A stretch of 64,000 nt of DNA from an uncultured Pelagibacteraceae bacterium. Lineage in GTDB: Bacteria; Pseudomonadota; Alphaproteobacteria; Pelagibacterales; Pelagibacteraceae. Below, piece by piece: positions 1-7,474 of the stretch (the stretch's first letter is position 1; every line of letters starts with the position of its first letter). The stretch lies in assembly GCA_902573985.1 (NCBI GenBank), contig CACGLS010000001.1, positions 124,001 through 188,000 on the forward strand. Direction: 5' to 3'. The notes beneath the pieces are model-generated. The model saw nothing but the letters and a program-made list of their open reading frames with translations, did no database searches and was not told the DNA's origin. A program made the position numbers and the translations under genes.

Positions 1-1029
1 CTCATTCAATTAAGTATTTTGTTATATTTAACTGGTGGTATTTTTAATCCATTCTGTTTTTTACTAATAATTCCTGCGATAGTTTCATCTACCTTTTTAA
101 GTATGGGAACAACTATTATATTAGGCATCATAACGTCATTATTGTTACTTACTATATCATTTTATCATTTACCATTACCTGGGCAAGAAATGAATTTACT
201 TCATTTTCCTAATTTTTATAAAACAGGTATTATCATATCAATTTTAATAGGATTAATTTTTTTAAGTTATTTTGGAATTCGTTTTGCTGGAGAGAAAAAA
301 AAAACTTCAGAAGCATTGAGTAAATTACAAGAAGTAATTTACAAAGAGTATGAGTTAGAGTCTTTGGGGGGGCAGGCAGCAGCAGCAGCACACTCACTAG
401 GAACACCACTTGCAACAATTTCTGTAGTTGCAAAAGAACTAAAAAAAGAAATTGGTGACAATAATGAAATATCAAAAGATATAGAATTATTAATTAGTCA
501 GTCAAAAAGATGTAGTGATATTTTAAAAAGAATTTCAAAAAAACAGATAGCAGAAGATAAATTTTTTAGTTCAGTAAAATTAGAGGATCTTTTAGAGGAG
601 ATTTTAAATTCTTTTAGAGAAACATCCTCAAAAAATATAAATCTTATTTCTAATGATGATAGAAATAAAATTGATATTCAAAGATCACCAGAAATGATTT
701 ATGGATTAAGAAATTTCATAGGAAACGCAATTAAATTTTCAAAAAGTACAGTAAACGTTTTTCTTTATAGCGATGAAAACGAGATTAAAATAATTGTAAA
801 CGACGACGGACCAGGTTTTCCTGAAGATATTATTAAAAAAATTGGTGAGCCTTATATTAAATCAAAATCTAAAGAAGTTAATTCTAATTCTGGATTAGGA
901 CTTGGAACTTTCTTAGGAAAAACTTTATTAGAAAGACAAAATGCAAAATTAATTTTCAAGGATGATAAAAATTTAGGTGGAGCTTCTGTAGTGATTAGTT
1001 GGTCTCCAAAAAATATTTTATTACAATGA
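1..1029 (+). CDS. regB: Redox-sensing histidine kinase RegB/PrrB, 5' end outside window
   Basis: Membrane sensor kinase of the RegB/PrrB type, which with RegA adjusts respiratory and fixation genes to redox state. The frame is open to base 1, so the start and first membrane helices lie left of the window. The visible part has hydrophobic helices carrying GGIFNPF, which resembles the quinone-site GGxxNPF of RegB, then a HisKA domain with the phospho-His box AAAHSLGTPLATI (His codon 391-393). A Cys in SKRCSDIL (codon 511-513) sits where RegB has its redox-active cysteine. The ATPase domain has N, G1 (DDGPGF) and G2 (GLGLGTF) boxes. Odd: the residue after the His is Ser, whereas RegB proteins usually have Glu (AHELGTP). 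Partner regA is 4.3 kb downstream, beyond a reverse-strand operon. Confidence 0.9.
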   Translation, partial: LIQLSILLYLTGGIFNPFCFLLIIPAIVSSTFLSMGTTIILGIITSLLLLTISFYHLPLPGQEMNLLHFPNFYKTGIIISILIGLIFLSYFGIRFAGEKKKTSEALSKLQEVIYKEYELESLGGQAAAAAHSLGTPLATISVVAKELKKEIGDNNEISKDIELLISQSKRCSDILKRISKKQIAEDKFFSSVKLEDLLEEILNSFRETSSKNINLISNDDRNKIDIQRSPEMIYGLRNFIGNAIKFSKSTVNVFLYSDENEIKIIVNDDGPGFPEDIIKKIGEPYIKSKSKEVNSNSGLGLGTFLGKTLLERQNAKLIFKDDKNLGGASVVISWSPKNILLQ

Positions 1030-1035
1030 TAAAAC

Positions 1036-2082
1036 CTATTTTGGTTCTTGTTGAGTTAAACAATGAATGGCTCCGAAACCCCAAATTAATTCTGAGCAAT
1101 CTATTGGAATGATTTTTCTATTATTAAATTCATTTTTAAAAATTTTGATTACTATTTTGTCCTTTGGATCATTAAAAATAGGCAACAAAACAGATTTATT
1201 TAAGATATAAAAGTTAAGATACGATGCTGGAACTCTCACTTTATTTATATACAAAGGTTTAGGCATCGGAATTTTTCTAATTTTTATTTGTGAGGAGTTA
1301 ACTTTTACCCTTTTCAATATTTTAAAGTTTTCATTTAGATTTTTGTAATTTTTATCTTTTTTATTATTTTCGAAAGCAAGAAAAACTTTATTAGATTTTA
1401 CAAATCTAGCAATATCATCAACGTGACCATGAGTGTCATCTCCCTCGATTCCCTTATTTAGCCAAATGACCTTTTTTGCTCCAAAAAATTTTTTAAAAAT
1501 GTGATTATAATCCTTTAATTTTAAGAAAGAATTTCTTTGTTGAATTTTACTTAATAAGCATTCTTTAGTTGTAAGTAATACACCTTTTCCATTAACATCT
1601 ATCGACCCTCCCTCAAGAACTATAGATTTTTTATTAAATTTAGGACTTAGAAGATTTCCTCTGTAATTATTTTTAATCTTCAAACCGACTTTATTGTCTG
1701 CTCTGTAATTTCTATATTTAGCCCAACCGTTAAATTTCCAATTTAATAAAATATTTCTATTTTTTTCATCTTTAATAAATATTGGTCCTGTATCCCTCAT
1801 CCATACTCTATCTGTTTTACAAATTATAAATTTTACATTACGTATTTTTGCATTATTTTTTTTTAGCAATTTTCTAATCACATTCTTAGATTTGGAGCTT
1901 TTTATTAAAAGATTTACTTTTTGAGAATCAGTAATTTTAGAAATGATTTTAGCAAAAACATTAGGAATTCTTTTAAACTTACCCGGCCAATCATTTTTAT
2001 TATAAGGCCAACCTATTAAGGTAGATTGTTGTTCCTCCCACTCAGCTGGCATTCTGAAAAGAGAATTTATTTTTCTAGGCAT
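1036..2082 (-). CDS. aguA: Agmatine deiminase
   Basis: Converts agmatine to N-carbamoylputrescine and ammonia in the cytoplasm. The 348-aa length fits the peptidyl-arginine deiminase-type family. Active-site landmarks are visible: WMRDTGP near residue 95, DDTHGHVDD with the catalytic His, and the nucleophilic Cys in GAIHCLTQQEP near the C-terminus. The start overlaps the end of the upstream amidase gene by 8 nt, which indicates translational coupling, and the two enzymes catalyse successive steps. It is the last gene of the reverse-strand polyamine operon and ends 6 nt from the convergent regB stop. No arginine decarboxylase is seen here, so the agmatine may be imported (inference). Confidence 0.92.
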   Translation of the reverse strand: MPRKINSLFRMPAEWEEQQSTLIGWPYNKNDWPGKFKRIPNVFAKIISKITDSQKVNLLIKSSKSKNVIRKLLKKNNAKIRNVKFIICKTDRVWMRDTGPIFIKDEKNRNILLNWKFNGWAKYRNYRADNKVGLKIKNNYRGNLLSPKFNKKSIVLEGGSIDVNGKGVLLTTKECLLSKIQQRNSFLKLKDYNHIFKKFFGAKKVIWLNKGIEGDDTHGHVDDIARFVKSNKVFLAFENNKKDKNYKNLNENFKILKRVKVNSSQIKIRKIPMPKPLYINKVRVPASYLNFYILNKSVLLPIFNDPKDKIVIKIFKNEFNNRKIIPIDCSELIWGFGAIHCLTQQEPK

Positions 2083-2950
2083 CTCTTGGATTTTTAAGTA
2101 GTCCTTTATAATAGTCTATTCTTCTATCTCTAAAAAAAGGCCAATGCTGTCGAGAATTTTCGACCTTTTTGAAATCTATTTCACAAATCAAAATATTTTC
2201 TTTTAAACTGGCTTTTTTAACAACGTTACCACTTGGATCAAAAATTACACTATGCCCCCAGAACTCTATCTTTTTATTACCTTGTTTTTCAGTTCCAACC
2301 CTATTTATTGCAGCAACATAAATACCATTAGCTATCGCGTGAGATCGCTGAATTGAAAGCCACGAGTTGAGTTGTGACTTGCCAAATTTCCTTTTTTCTT
2401 TTGGATGCCATCCAATAGCAGTTGGATAAAAAATAATTTCTGCTCCTTTAAGCGCTGTTAATCTTGCTGCCTCAGGAAACCATTGATCCCAGCAAATTAA
2501 AGTTCCTAAATTTCCTTTTGAAGTTTTAAAAGATTTGAAACCTAAATCTCCAGGTGCAAAATAAAACTTCTCGTAAAATTGTGGATCATCAGGGATATGC
2601 ATTTTTCTATATTTTCCTAAAATTTTGCCCTTCTCGTTAATTACAATACTACTATTATGATAAAGCCCAGAAGTTTTCTTCTCAAATAATGAAATTATTA
2701 AAATGATTTTCAATTCTCTAGCAAGTGCAGAAAATAAGTTACTGCTAGGCCCTGGTATTTTTTCAGCGAAATTGAAGTTTTTATGACTTTCAACTTGGCA
2801 GAAATATTTTGTTAAGAACAACTCTGGTAAGCAAATTACTTTTGCACCTTTTTTTGCCGCAGTATTAATTTTGTTGATAGCATTTTGAATATTTTTTTTT
2901 GGGTCAGATGACATTTTCATCTGTACTAATGCTATCTTTATTTTACTCAT
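2075..2950 (-). CDS. aguB: N-carbamoylputrescine amidase (nitrilase superfamily)
   Basis: Hydrolyses N-carbamoylputrescine to putrescine, CO2 and ammonia. The carbon-nitrogen hydrolase fold is shown by the Glu-Lys-Cys triad in order: Glu in CLPELFL (about residue 43), Lys in YRKMHIPD (about 120), Cys in LICWDQWFPEAA (about 157). Length 291 aa is normal for AguB. It lies between the deoxyhypusine-synthase-like gene (6 nt away) and aguA (8-nt overlap), so together with aguA it completes agmatine to putrescine. Assignment rests on motif plus neighbour; another omega-amidase specificity is possible but less likely. Confidence 0.9.
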   Translation of the reverse strand: MSKIKIALVQMKMSSDPKKNIQNAINKINTAAKKGAKVICLPELFLTKYFCQVESHKNFNFAEKIPGPSSNLFSALARELKIILIISLFEKKTSGLYHNSSIVINEKGKILGKYRKMHIPDDPQFYEKFYFAPGDLGFKSFKTSKGNLGTLICWDQWFPEAARLTALKGAEIIFYPTAIGWHPKEKRKFGKSQLNSWLSIQRSHAIANGIYVAAINRVGTEKQGNKKIEFWGHSVIFDPSGNVVKKASLKENILICEIDFKKVENSRQHWPFFRDRRIDYYKGLLKNPRDA

Positions 2951-2956
2951 TATTTT

Positions 2957-4003
2957 TTAATTGAATAAATTTTGAAAATTCCTTTTATTTCTTGTTTGCC
3001 AATGTTTACGATGAAAGGCATCGCTTGCTATTAACGGCAATACACTTGTAGCTTCAGCAAATACCATTTGTTCCTTTGTGATATCCACTTTACCCCATGA
3101 ACTTGCTTCTTTTAAAGTAGAACTACTACAAGCTCCGTCTCTCGTGTCTGCCACAGTAATTTGAATAGCATATTTGTGCATATCTACCTTTTTACCTAAT
3201 AACTCCGCACAAACTACTGTATCTTGAATAAAATTTTTGGGAACCCCACCTCCAACCATTAATAATCCTGATTGTTTTGATTTAAGTTTAATCTCAGTTA
3301 TTTCTCTGAACTCTCTTATAGAGTCTATTGTGATGTGATTTTTGGGATTTTGTTCCTGATGCATTACTAGTCCAAATCCTGCTGAACTATCTGTGAAAGC
3401 GGGGCAAAATATAGGAACATTATTATCATAAGCAGTTTCTATTAATGAGTTTTTTTTCTTAGAATTTGTTTTTAGGTATTTTCCAAGTTCTTTAATAAAC
3501 TCTCTTGAGGTATATGCTTTGGGGTTCAGAGAATTAGCAATATCACATATAGTTTTGTCACATGCTTGTAGCTCCTCTTCATCGATATAAGTGTCATAAA
3601 TCCTATCAATATAATTGTTTCTCAACTCAGTATCATCTTGAAACTGAGACCCCTGATAGTGTTTAAAACCTAGAGCTTCAAAAAAATCCATATCTATAAT
3701 CGAGGCCCCCGTAGCCACAATAGCATCGACCATATTATGTTTTACTAAATCAGTGTAAAGATTCATACATCCACCTGCCGAAGTAGAACCCGCTAAGGTT
3801 AAAAAAATTGAACAATCTTTATCTGCAAGCATTTCATTATAAATAGCCGCCGCTCTGGCTGTATCTCTAGAGGTGAAAGACATCTTACTCATACCATCAA
3901 TTATCTTACGAGCATCAAAAGACTTGATATCGATATGTTCAACTGGAGAATTAAGGAGTGATTTTTTGTTATGTCCAATATTTGGACTATTTTTTTTATT
4001 CAT
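2957..4003 (-). CDS. Deoxyhypusine-synthase-like polyamine enzyme
   Basis: Member of the deoxyhypusine synthase (DHS) family, 348 aa. Bacteria have no eIF5A substrate, so bacterial homologues act on small polyamines; some are reported to make homospermidine by aminobutyl transfer from NAD-dependent cleavage. The Rossmann-like core shows GSTSAGG and VATGASIID in the N-terminal half and MVGGGVPKNF in the C-terminal half. The catalytic lysine of DHS is kept in SSWGK (about Lys305). The ATG overlaps the stop of the upstream PLP decarboxylase by one base (TAATG). Fed by putrescine from the decarboxylase and from AguA/AguB, homospermidine synthesis is the best inference; the exact acceptor cannot be read from sequence. 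Confidence 0.8.
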   Translation of the reverse strand: MNKKNSPNIGHNKKSLLNSPVEHIDIKSFDARKIIDGMSKMSFTSRDTARAAAIYNEMLADKDCSIFLTLAGSTSAGGCMNLYTDLVKHNMVDAIVATGASIIDMDFFEALGFKHYQGSQFQDDTELRNNYIDRIYDTYIDEEELQACDKTICDIANSLNPKAYTSREFIKELGKYLKTNSKKKNSLIETAYDNNVPIFCPAFTDSSAGFGLVMHQEQNPKNHITIDSIREFREITEIKLKSKQSGLLMVGGGVPKNFIQDTVVCAELLGKKVDMHKYAIQITVADTRDGACSSSTLKEASSWGKVDITKEQMVFAEATSVLPLIASDAFHRKHWQTRNKRNFQNLFN

Positions 4004-5184
4004 TAAGCTACTAAAGAACCAACTTTATCTTTTTCATCATCGTACATAGATATAATTGGTTTGTCACTTAATTCATGAATTTCATTTGAATAGAAACCAT
4101 TAAAGTTGGTTCTGAAAGTAAGACTATATGCGCCTAGCTGACCTAACTCAATGTAATCGCCCTCTTTAATTTTATTAGGAAGTAAAAAAGGTCCTTTCAT
4201 ATAATCTAATCCATCACAAGTTGGTCCAAAAAAACTAAAAGCAGTTAGTTTTTTAGACTGAATTCTTGCGTTTGTAATCATCTTTGATGGTAATACAAAG
4301 TTTGGCGCCCCAGCGTCAAATAAAGATCCATATGTTCCGTCATTAATGTACAAGCTATTTTTTTTTCTTAAAATAACTTTAACAATTGTAGATCCACTTT
4401 CTGCTACAAGAGCTCTACCTGGCTCACATATGATTTCTGGTAATTTATTTAACTTCAAGTTATTTAGCTCTTTTTTAATTTCTTCCATATAATTAATTAA
4501 TGGTTCAGGATCGAGATCTGGATATATAGATGGAAATCCTCCACCAACATTAATTGTATTTGGTACTATTTTTGTTTTTTTAATTATATTTCCAATTTCA
4601 CGAATTCCCTTTGAGTAAGAAATTTTATGCATACATTGAGAGCCAACGTGGAAACTTATTCCAAGTTTTTTTGAATGTTCCTTACATAATCTTACTAATC
4701 CTAAAGCTTCAGAAGGAAGTGCTCCAAATTTTCTTGAAAGATCTATTTCTGCATGCTCATTTGAAATTGCAATTCTTACAAACAACTCTAAGTCTTTTGC
4801 TTGATTAGTAGCCTCTAGAATTTTCCTTAACTCGTCTTTACTATCTAGAGAAAAACTTCTAACTCCATAATTAAAATATGCTGACGATATACTCTCTTTA
4901 CTTTTGATAGTATGCATAAAATGTAACTTCACATCGGACTTAATTTTATTAAGAAGTTTTATTTCATTTAGTGAGGCAACATCAAATTCATTAATACCAT
5001 TAGCAATAATCTGTTTAATAATTTTTTCGTTTGGATTTGTTTTAACAGCGTAGAGTATCTTTCCTGGAAAATTTTCTTTAAAAAATTTAACGGATTTTTT
5101 AATCTCGTTAAGCCGTATACAATATACGGGGTAATCTGGTTGTAGTGAGTTAACTAGTTCGTTAACTGATTTAAATTTTCCCAT
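4003..5184 (-). CDS. PLP-dependent ornithine/lysine-type decarboxylase (alanine-racemase fold)
   Basis: Fold-III group IV decarboxylase that would make putrescine from ornithine (or cadaverine from lysine). Landmarks: PLP lysine in YAVKTNP, HVGSQ, INVGGGFPS phosphate loop, EPGRALV, and the cross-subunit Cys motif FGPTCDGLDY. Length 393 aa is normal for ODC. The start chosen is the ATG at 5184, preceded by GAGGGA about 9 nt upstream; a TTG ten codons earlier is less likely. First gene of the four-gene polyamine operon, with one-base overlap to the next gene. Its leader contains an inverted repeat ending in a T run that may attenuate expression. Ornithine is favoured over lysine from the setting, not proven. 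Confidence 0.88.
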   Translation of the reverse strand: MGKFKSVNELVNSLQPDYPVYCIRLNEIKKSVKFFKENFPGKILYAVKTNPNEKIIKQIIANGINEFDVASLNEIKLLNKIKSDVKLHFMHTIKSKESISSAYFNYGVRSFSLDSKDELRKILEATNQAKDLELFVRIAISNEHAEIDLSRKFGALPSEALGLVRLCKEHSKKLGISFHVGSQCMHKISYSKGIREIGNIIKKTKIVPNTINVGGGFPSIYPDLDPEPLINYMEEIKKELNNLKLNKLPEIICEPGRALVAESGSTIVKVILRKKNSLYINDGTYGSLFDAGAPNFVLPSKMITNARIQSKKLTAFSFFGPTCDGLDYMKGPFLLPNKIKEGDYIELGQLGAYSLTFRTNFNGFYSNEIHELSDKPIISMYDDEKDKVGSLVA

Positions 5185-5236
5185 TTCATGTGTCCCTCGC
5201 GTTAAATTACACAAAGATTTTTTAAAAAATTTAATA

Positions 5237-5273
5237 AAAAAAACCTTATTTATTTCGCGTTTAAGGTTTTTTT
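5237..5273 (-). terminator. Attenuator-like hairpin in decarboxylase leader (T-tailed on both strands)
   Basis: Arms 5237-5247 and 5263-5273 pair perfectly (CCTT/AAGG core flanked by seven A/T pairs) around a 15-nt loop. Read on the minus strand the stem is followed by a run of eight T, the form of an intrinsic terminator, and it lies about 50 nt before the decarboxylase ATG. Because the flanking genes are divergent there is no upstream gene to terminate, so an attenuator or terminated small transcript is the simpler reading. The same hairpin is T-tailed on the plus strand, upstream of regA. Confidence 0.5.
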
Positions 5274-5345
5274 GACTCTATGTAAAGAAAAAAAGGACCT
5301 TTTTGTCGTGTTGAAATTTTGTCAACAGTACCTATATGGAGCTAT

Positions 5346-5918
5346 ATGAGATCGCAAAAAAACGTCCCAGAGCAGCTAAAATTAGCTGACTTTGCTGATA
5401 AATCGCTATTAATCCTTGATGATGATGACCCCTTAAGGGGTAGGCTAGCAAGAGCCATGGAGAAGAAAGGATTTCAAGTTAAAGAGGCTAAATCAGTAGC
5501 TGAGGGTCTTAATATTGCTAAAACAGCTCCTACAGCCTTTGCTGTAATTGATCTTAGGCTTGATGATGGTAATGGATTGGATGTTGTTAGAGAACTCTCA
5601 AAAAATAAAAAAGATAGCAGAATTGTAATGTTAACGGGATACGGGAATCTACCCACGGCTGTAGCTGCAGTGAAAGAAGGCGCAATCGATTATATAGCTA
5701 AACCAGTTGACGCGGACGATGTCGAGTCTGCTTTATTAGCATCGCCAGAATCAAAAGCAAAGCCACCTGAAAATCCAATGTCAGCAGATAGAGTGAAATG
5801 GGAACATATCCATCGAGTTTTTGAGTTATGTAATAGAAATGTTTCCGAAACAGCTCGAAGACTTAAGATGCACAGAAGAACACTGCAAAGAATTCTCTCT
5901 AAAAGATCTCCAAGATAA
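5346..5918 (+). CDS. regA: Response regulator RegA/PrrA
   Basis: DNA-binding partner of RegB. Receiver domain with acidic pair in LILDDDDPLR, phospho-acceptor Asp in AVIDLRLDDGNG, Thr in MLTGYG and the Lys in AKPVD. A short Pro-rich linker leads to the Fis-type helix-turn-helix NVSETARRLKMHRRTLQRIL, nearly identical to the very conserved RegA/PrrA recognition helix. 190 aa, as in the family. The ATG at 5346 is preferred because GGAG lies 4 nt upstream; an upstream TTG at 5319 is possible. Stop is one base from the convergent bioY stop, leaving no room for a separate terminator. Confidence 0.95.
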   Translation: MRSQKNVPEQLKLADFADKSLLILDDDDPLRGRLARAMEKKGFQVKEAKSVAEGLNIAKTAPTAFAVIDLRLDDGNGLDVVRELSKNKKDSRIVMLTGYGNLPTAVAAVKEGAIDYIAKPVDADDVESALLASPESKAKPPENPMSADRVKWEHIHRVFELCNRNVSETARRLKMHRRTLQRILSKRSPR

Positions 5919-5919
5919 C

Positions 5920-6471
5920 TTAAATAAATTTTCTAAATTTTTTAATTTGATTTATTGCAAGGGTTGCAATTAGAATTTTGAATAACTCTGCTAACAAGAA
6001 AGGTTGTGCTCCTAATTTAAATATTGGTTTATCCCAACCAATCAAAGTTCCTAACCATAACATTCCTAACATATAAATAAAGCTTGTAGCAAAAGTTAAT
6101 TTTAAAAAAGTCTTAATATAATTATTATCATAAATAAATTTTCCTGCTAAAAATCCAGCTACTATGAAACCAATTAAGTAACCCATTGTAGGACCTGTGA
6201 AGTAAACTATTCCTATACCTTTTTCCGGAGTTCCTGAAAAAACTGGCAAGCCAATAATTCCTTCAAACAAATATAAAGAAATAGTAGCTACACCTAATCT
6301 CCATCCAAAACATGCTCCAATTAATAAGATCACCAAAGTTTGCATAGTCATTGGCACAGGATAGAAAGGAATTTTAATTTTTGAGGAAACAGCTAGTATA
6401 ATGCTTCCAATTAAAGCAAAGAAAACATACTTTAATAATTTTGATTGTTTCAAACCTTTTACTAATTCCAT
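5920..6471 (-). CDS. bioY: Biotin transporter substrate-binding subunit BioY
   Basis: Integral membrane S-component of ECF-type biotin uptake. 183 aa with about six hydrophobic helices; family signatures PFYPVPMTMQT, GLPVFSG, and TGPTMGYLIGF are all visible. No ecfA/ecfT (BioMN) genes lie alongside; the neighbouring ATPase is of the ABC-2 export class with a C-terminal extension, not EcfA. BioY can work alone in several Proteobacteria or share a distant energising module. Suggests reliance on external biotin. Confidence 0.93.
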   Translation of the reverse strand: MELVKGLKQSKLLKYVFFALIGSIILAVSSKIKIPFYPVPMTMQTLVILLIGACFGWRLGVATISLYLFEGIIGLPVFSGTPEKGIGIVYFTGPTMGYLIGFIVAGFLAGKFIYDNNYIKTFLKLTFATSFIYMLGMLWLGTLIGWDKPIFKLGAQPFLLAELFKILIATLAINQIKKFRKFI

Positions 6472-6502
6472 AGGACTAAATAAACATTTTTTTCATTAAA
6501 AT

Positions 6503-7432
6503 CTAGTGCTTTGTTAATTGAACAAAAACATCTTCTAAGTCGCCGTCGTCCGTAGAAATATCCTCAATTTTTAAGTTGTTTTTATTAAAATAATCAATTA
6601 TTTCACCAAAATTTAATGAATTTTTTTCATATGTTGCGGTGATTTGTTTGTTTGAAACGATCTTAAACTTAATTCCTTCCATATGAAGGGGGAGATTTAA
6701 ATCAACAAGTTGAACTTTAAAATTAATTTTTTTAGTTTTAATTCTATCTAAGAGTTTTTCTGTTGTATCTAAAGCGACCAAATTACCTTTATCAATAATA
6801 GCTATACGATCACACATTTCTTGAGCTTCTAAAAGATAGTGCGTAGTTAAGATTATTGTTACACCTTCCTTATTAAGTTTTTTAACATTATTCCAAAGGT
6901 TATTTCTAAGCTCTACGTCTACTCCTGCAGTTGGCTCATCTAAAATTAAAATTGGAGGCTGATGAACCATTGCTTTTGCAATTAAAAGTCTCCTTTTCAT
7001 ACCACCAGACAAACTTCTTGAGTACGCATTAGCCTTACCCTCCAAGGAAACCATTTTAAGTATTAGTTCTGTGATTCTGTCTGTTTTAGCTATACCATAA
7101 AGTCCAGCTTGCAGTTCTAATAATTGCTTTGGACTAAAAAAAGCATCTAGATTTACCTCTTGAGGAACTATTCCAATAGAAGCTTTAACTTGTCTCGGGT
7201 TTTTATCAAGATCGAAACCCCAAACATTAACAAGCCCAGATGTTTTAGATACCGTTCCACCTAAAATACTTAAAAAAGTAGTTTTGCCAGCACCATTTGG
7301 TCCTAGTAGCCCAAATACTTCACCTTCTTTAACTTCAAAAGTTAAATCTGTAATAGCTTTAATTTCCTTTTTTGTTTTGGAGTTCGAATAGATTTTATTA
7401 AGATTTTCAACAGTTAATGCATTATTTGACAT
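6503..7432 (-). CDS. ABC transporter ATP-binding protein (ABC-2 export class)
   Basis: Cytoplasmic ATPase of 309 aa with Walker A GPNGAGKTT (about residue 45), Q-loop VPQE, signature LSGGMKRRLL, Walker B LILDEPTAG and switch His in ILTTHYL. The roughly 80-residue C-terminal extension after the ATPase domain is usual in drug/polysaccharide ABC-2 type exporters (YadG/CcmA-like). Such genes are normally followed by a permease; here bioY follows after 31 nt and no ABC-2 permease lies in the window, so the partner must be elsewhere. Substrate unknown. Confidence 0.88.
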   Translation of the reverse strand: MSNNALTVENLNKIYSNSKTKKEIKAITDLTFEVKEGEVFGLLGPNGAGKTTFLSILGGTVSKTSGLVNVWGFDLDKNPRQVKASIGIVPQEVNLDAFFSPKQLLELQAGLYGIAKTDRITELILKMVSLEGKANAYSRSLSGGMKRRLLIAKAMVHQPPILILDEPTAGVDVELRNNLWNNVKKLNKEGVTIILTTHYLLEAQEMCDRIAIIDKGNLVALDTTEKLLDRIKTKKINFKVQLVDLNLPLHMEGIKFKIVSNKQITATYEKNSLNFGEIIDYFNKNNLKIEDISTDDGDLEDVFVQLTKH

Positions 7433-7474
7433 AATTTTTTAATCTAAGTAAATAATTCAATGTAATATGTATAT

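Noticed and set aside
5185-5318. speF-type leader RNA of ornithine decarboxylase
   Set aside because: The known speF leader is several hundred nt long; this region is about 134 nt and only shows a terminator-like hairpin.
6503-7432. ABC ATPase as EcfA partner of BioY
   Set aside because: It carries an ABC-2 export-type C-terminal extension, and no ecfT or second ATPase is beside it.
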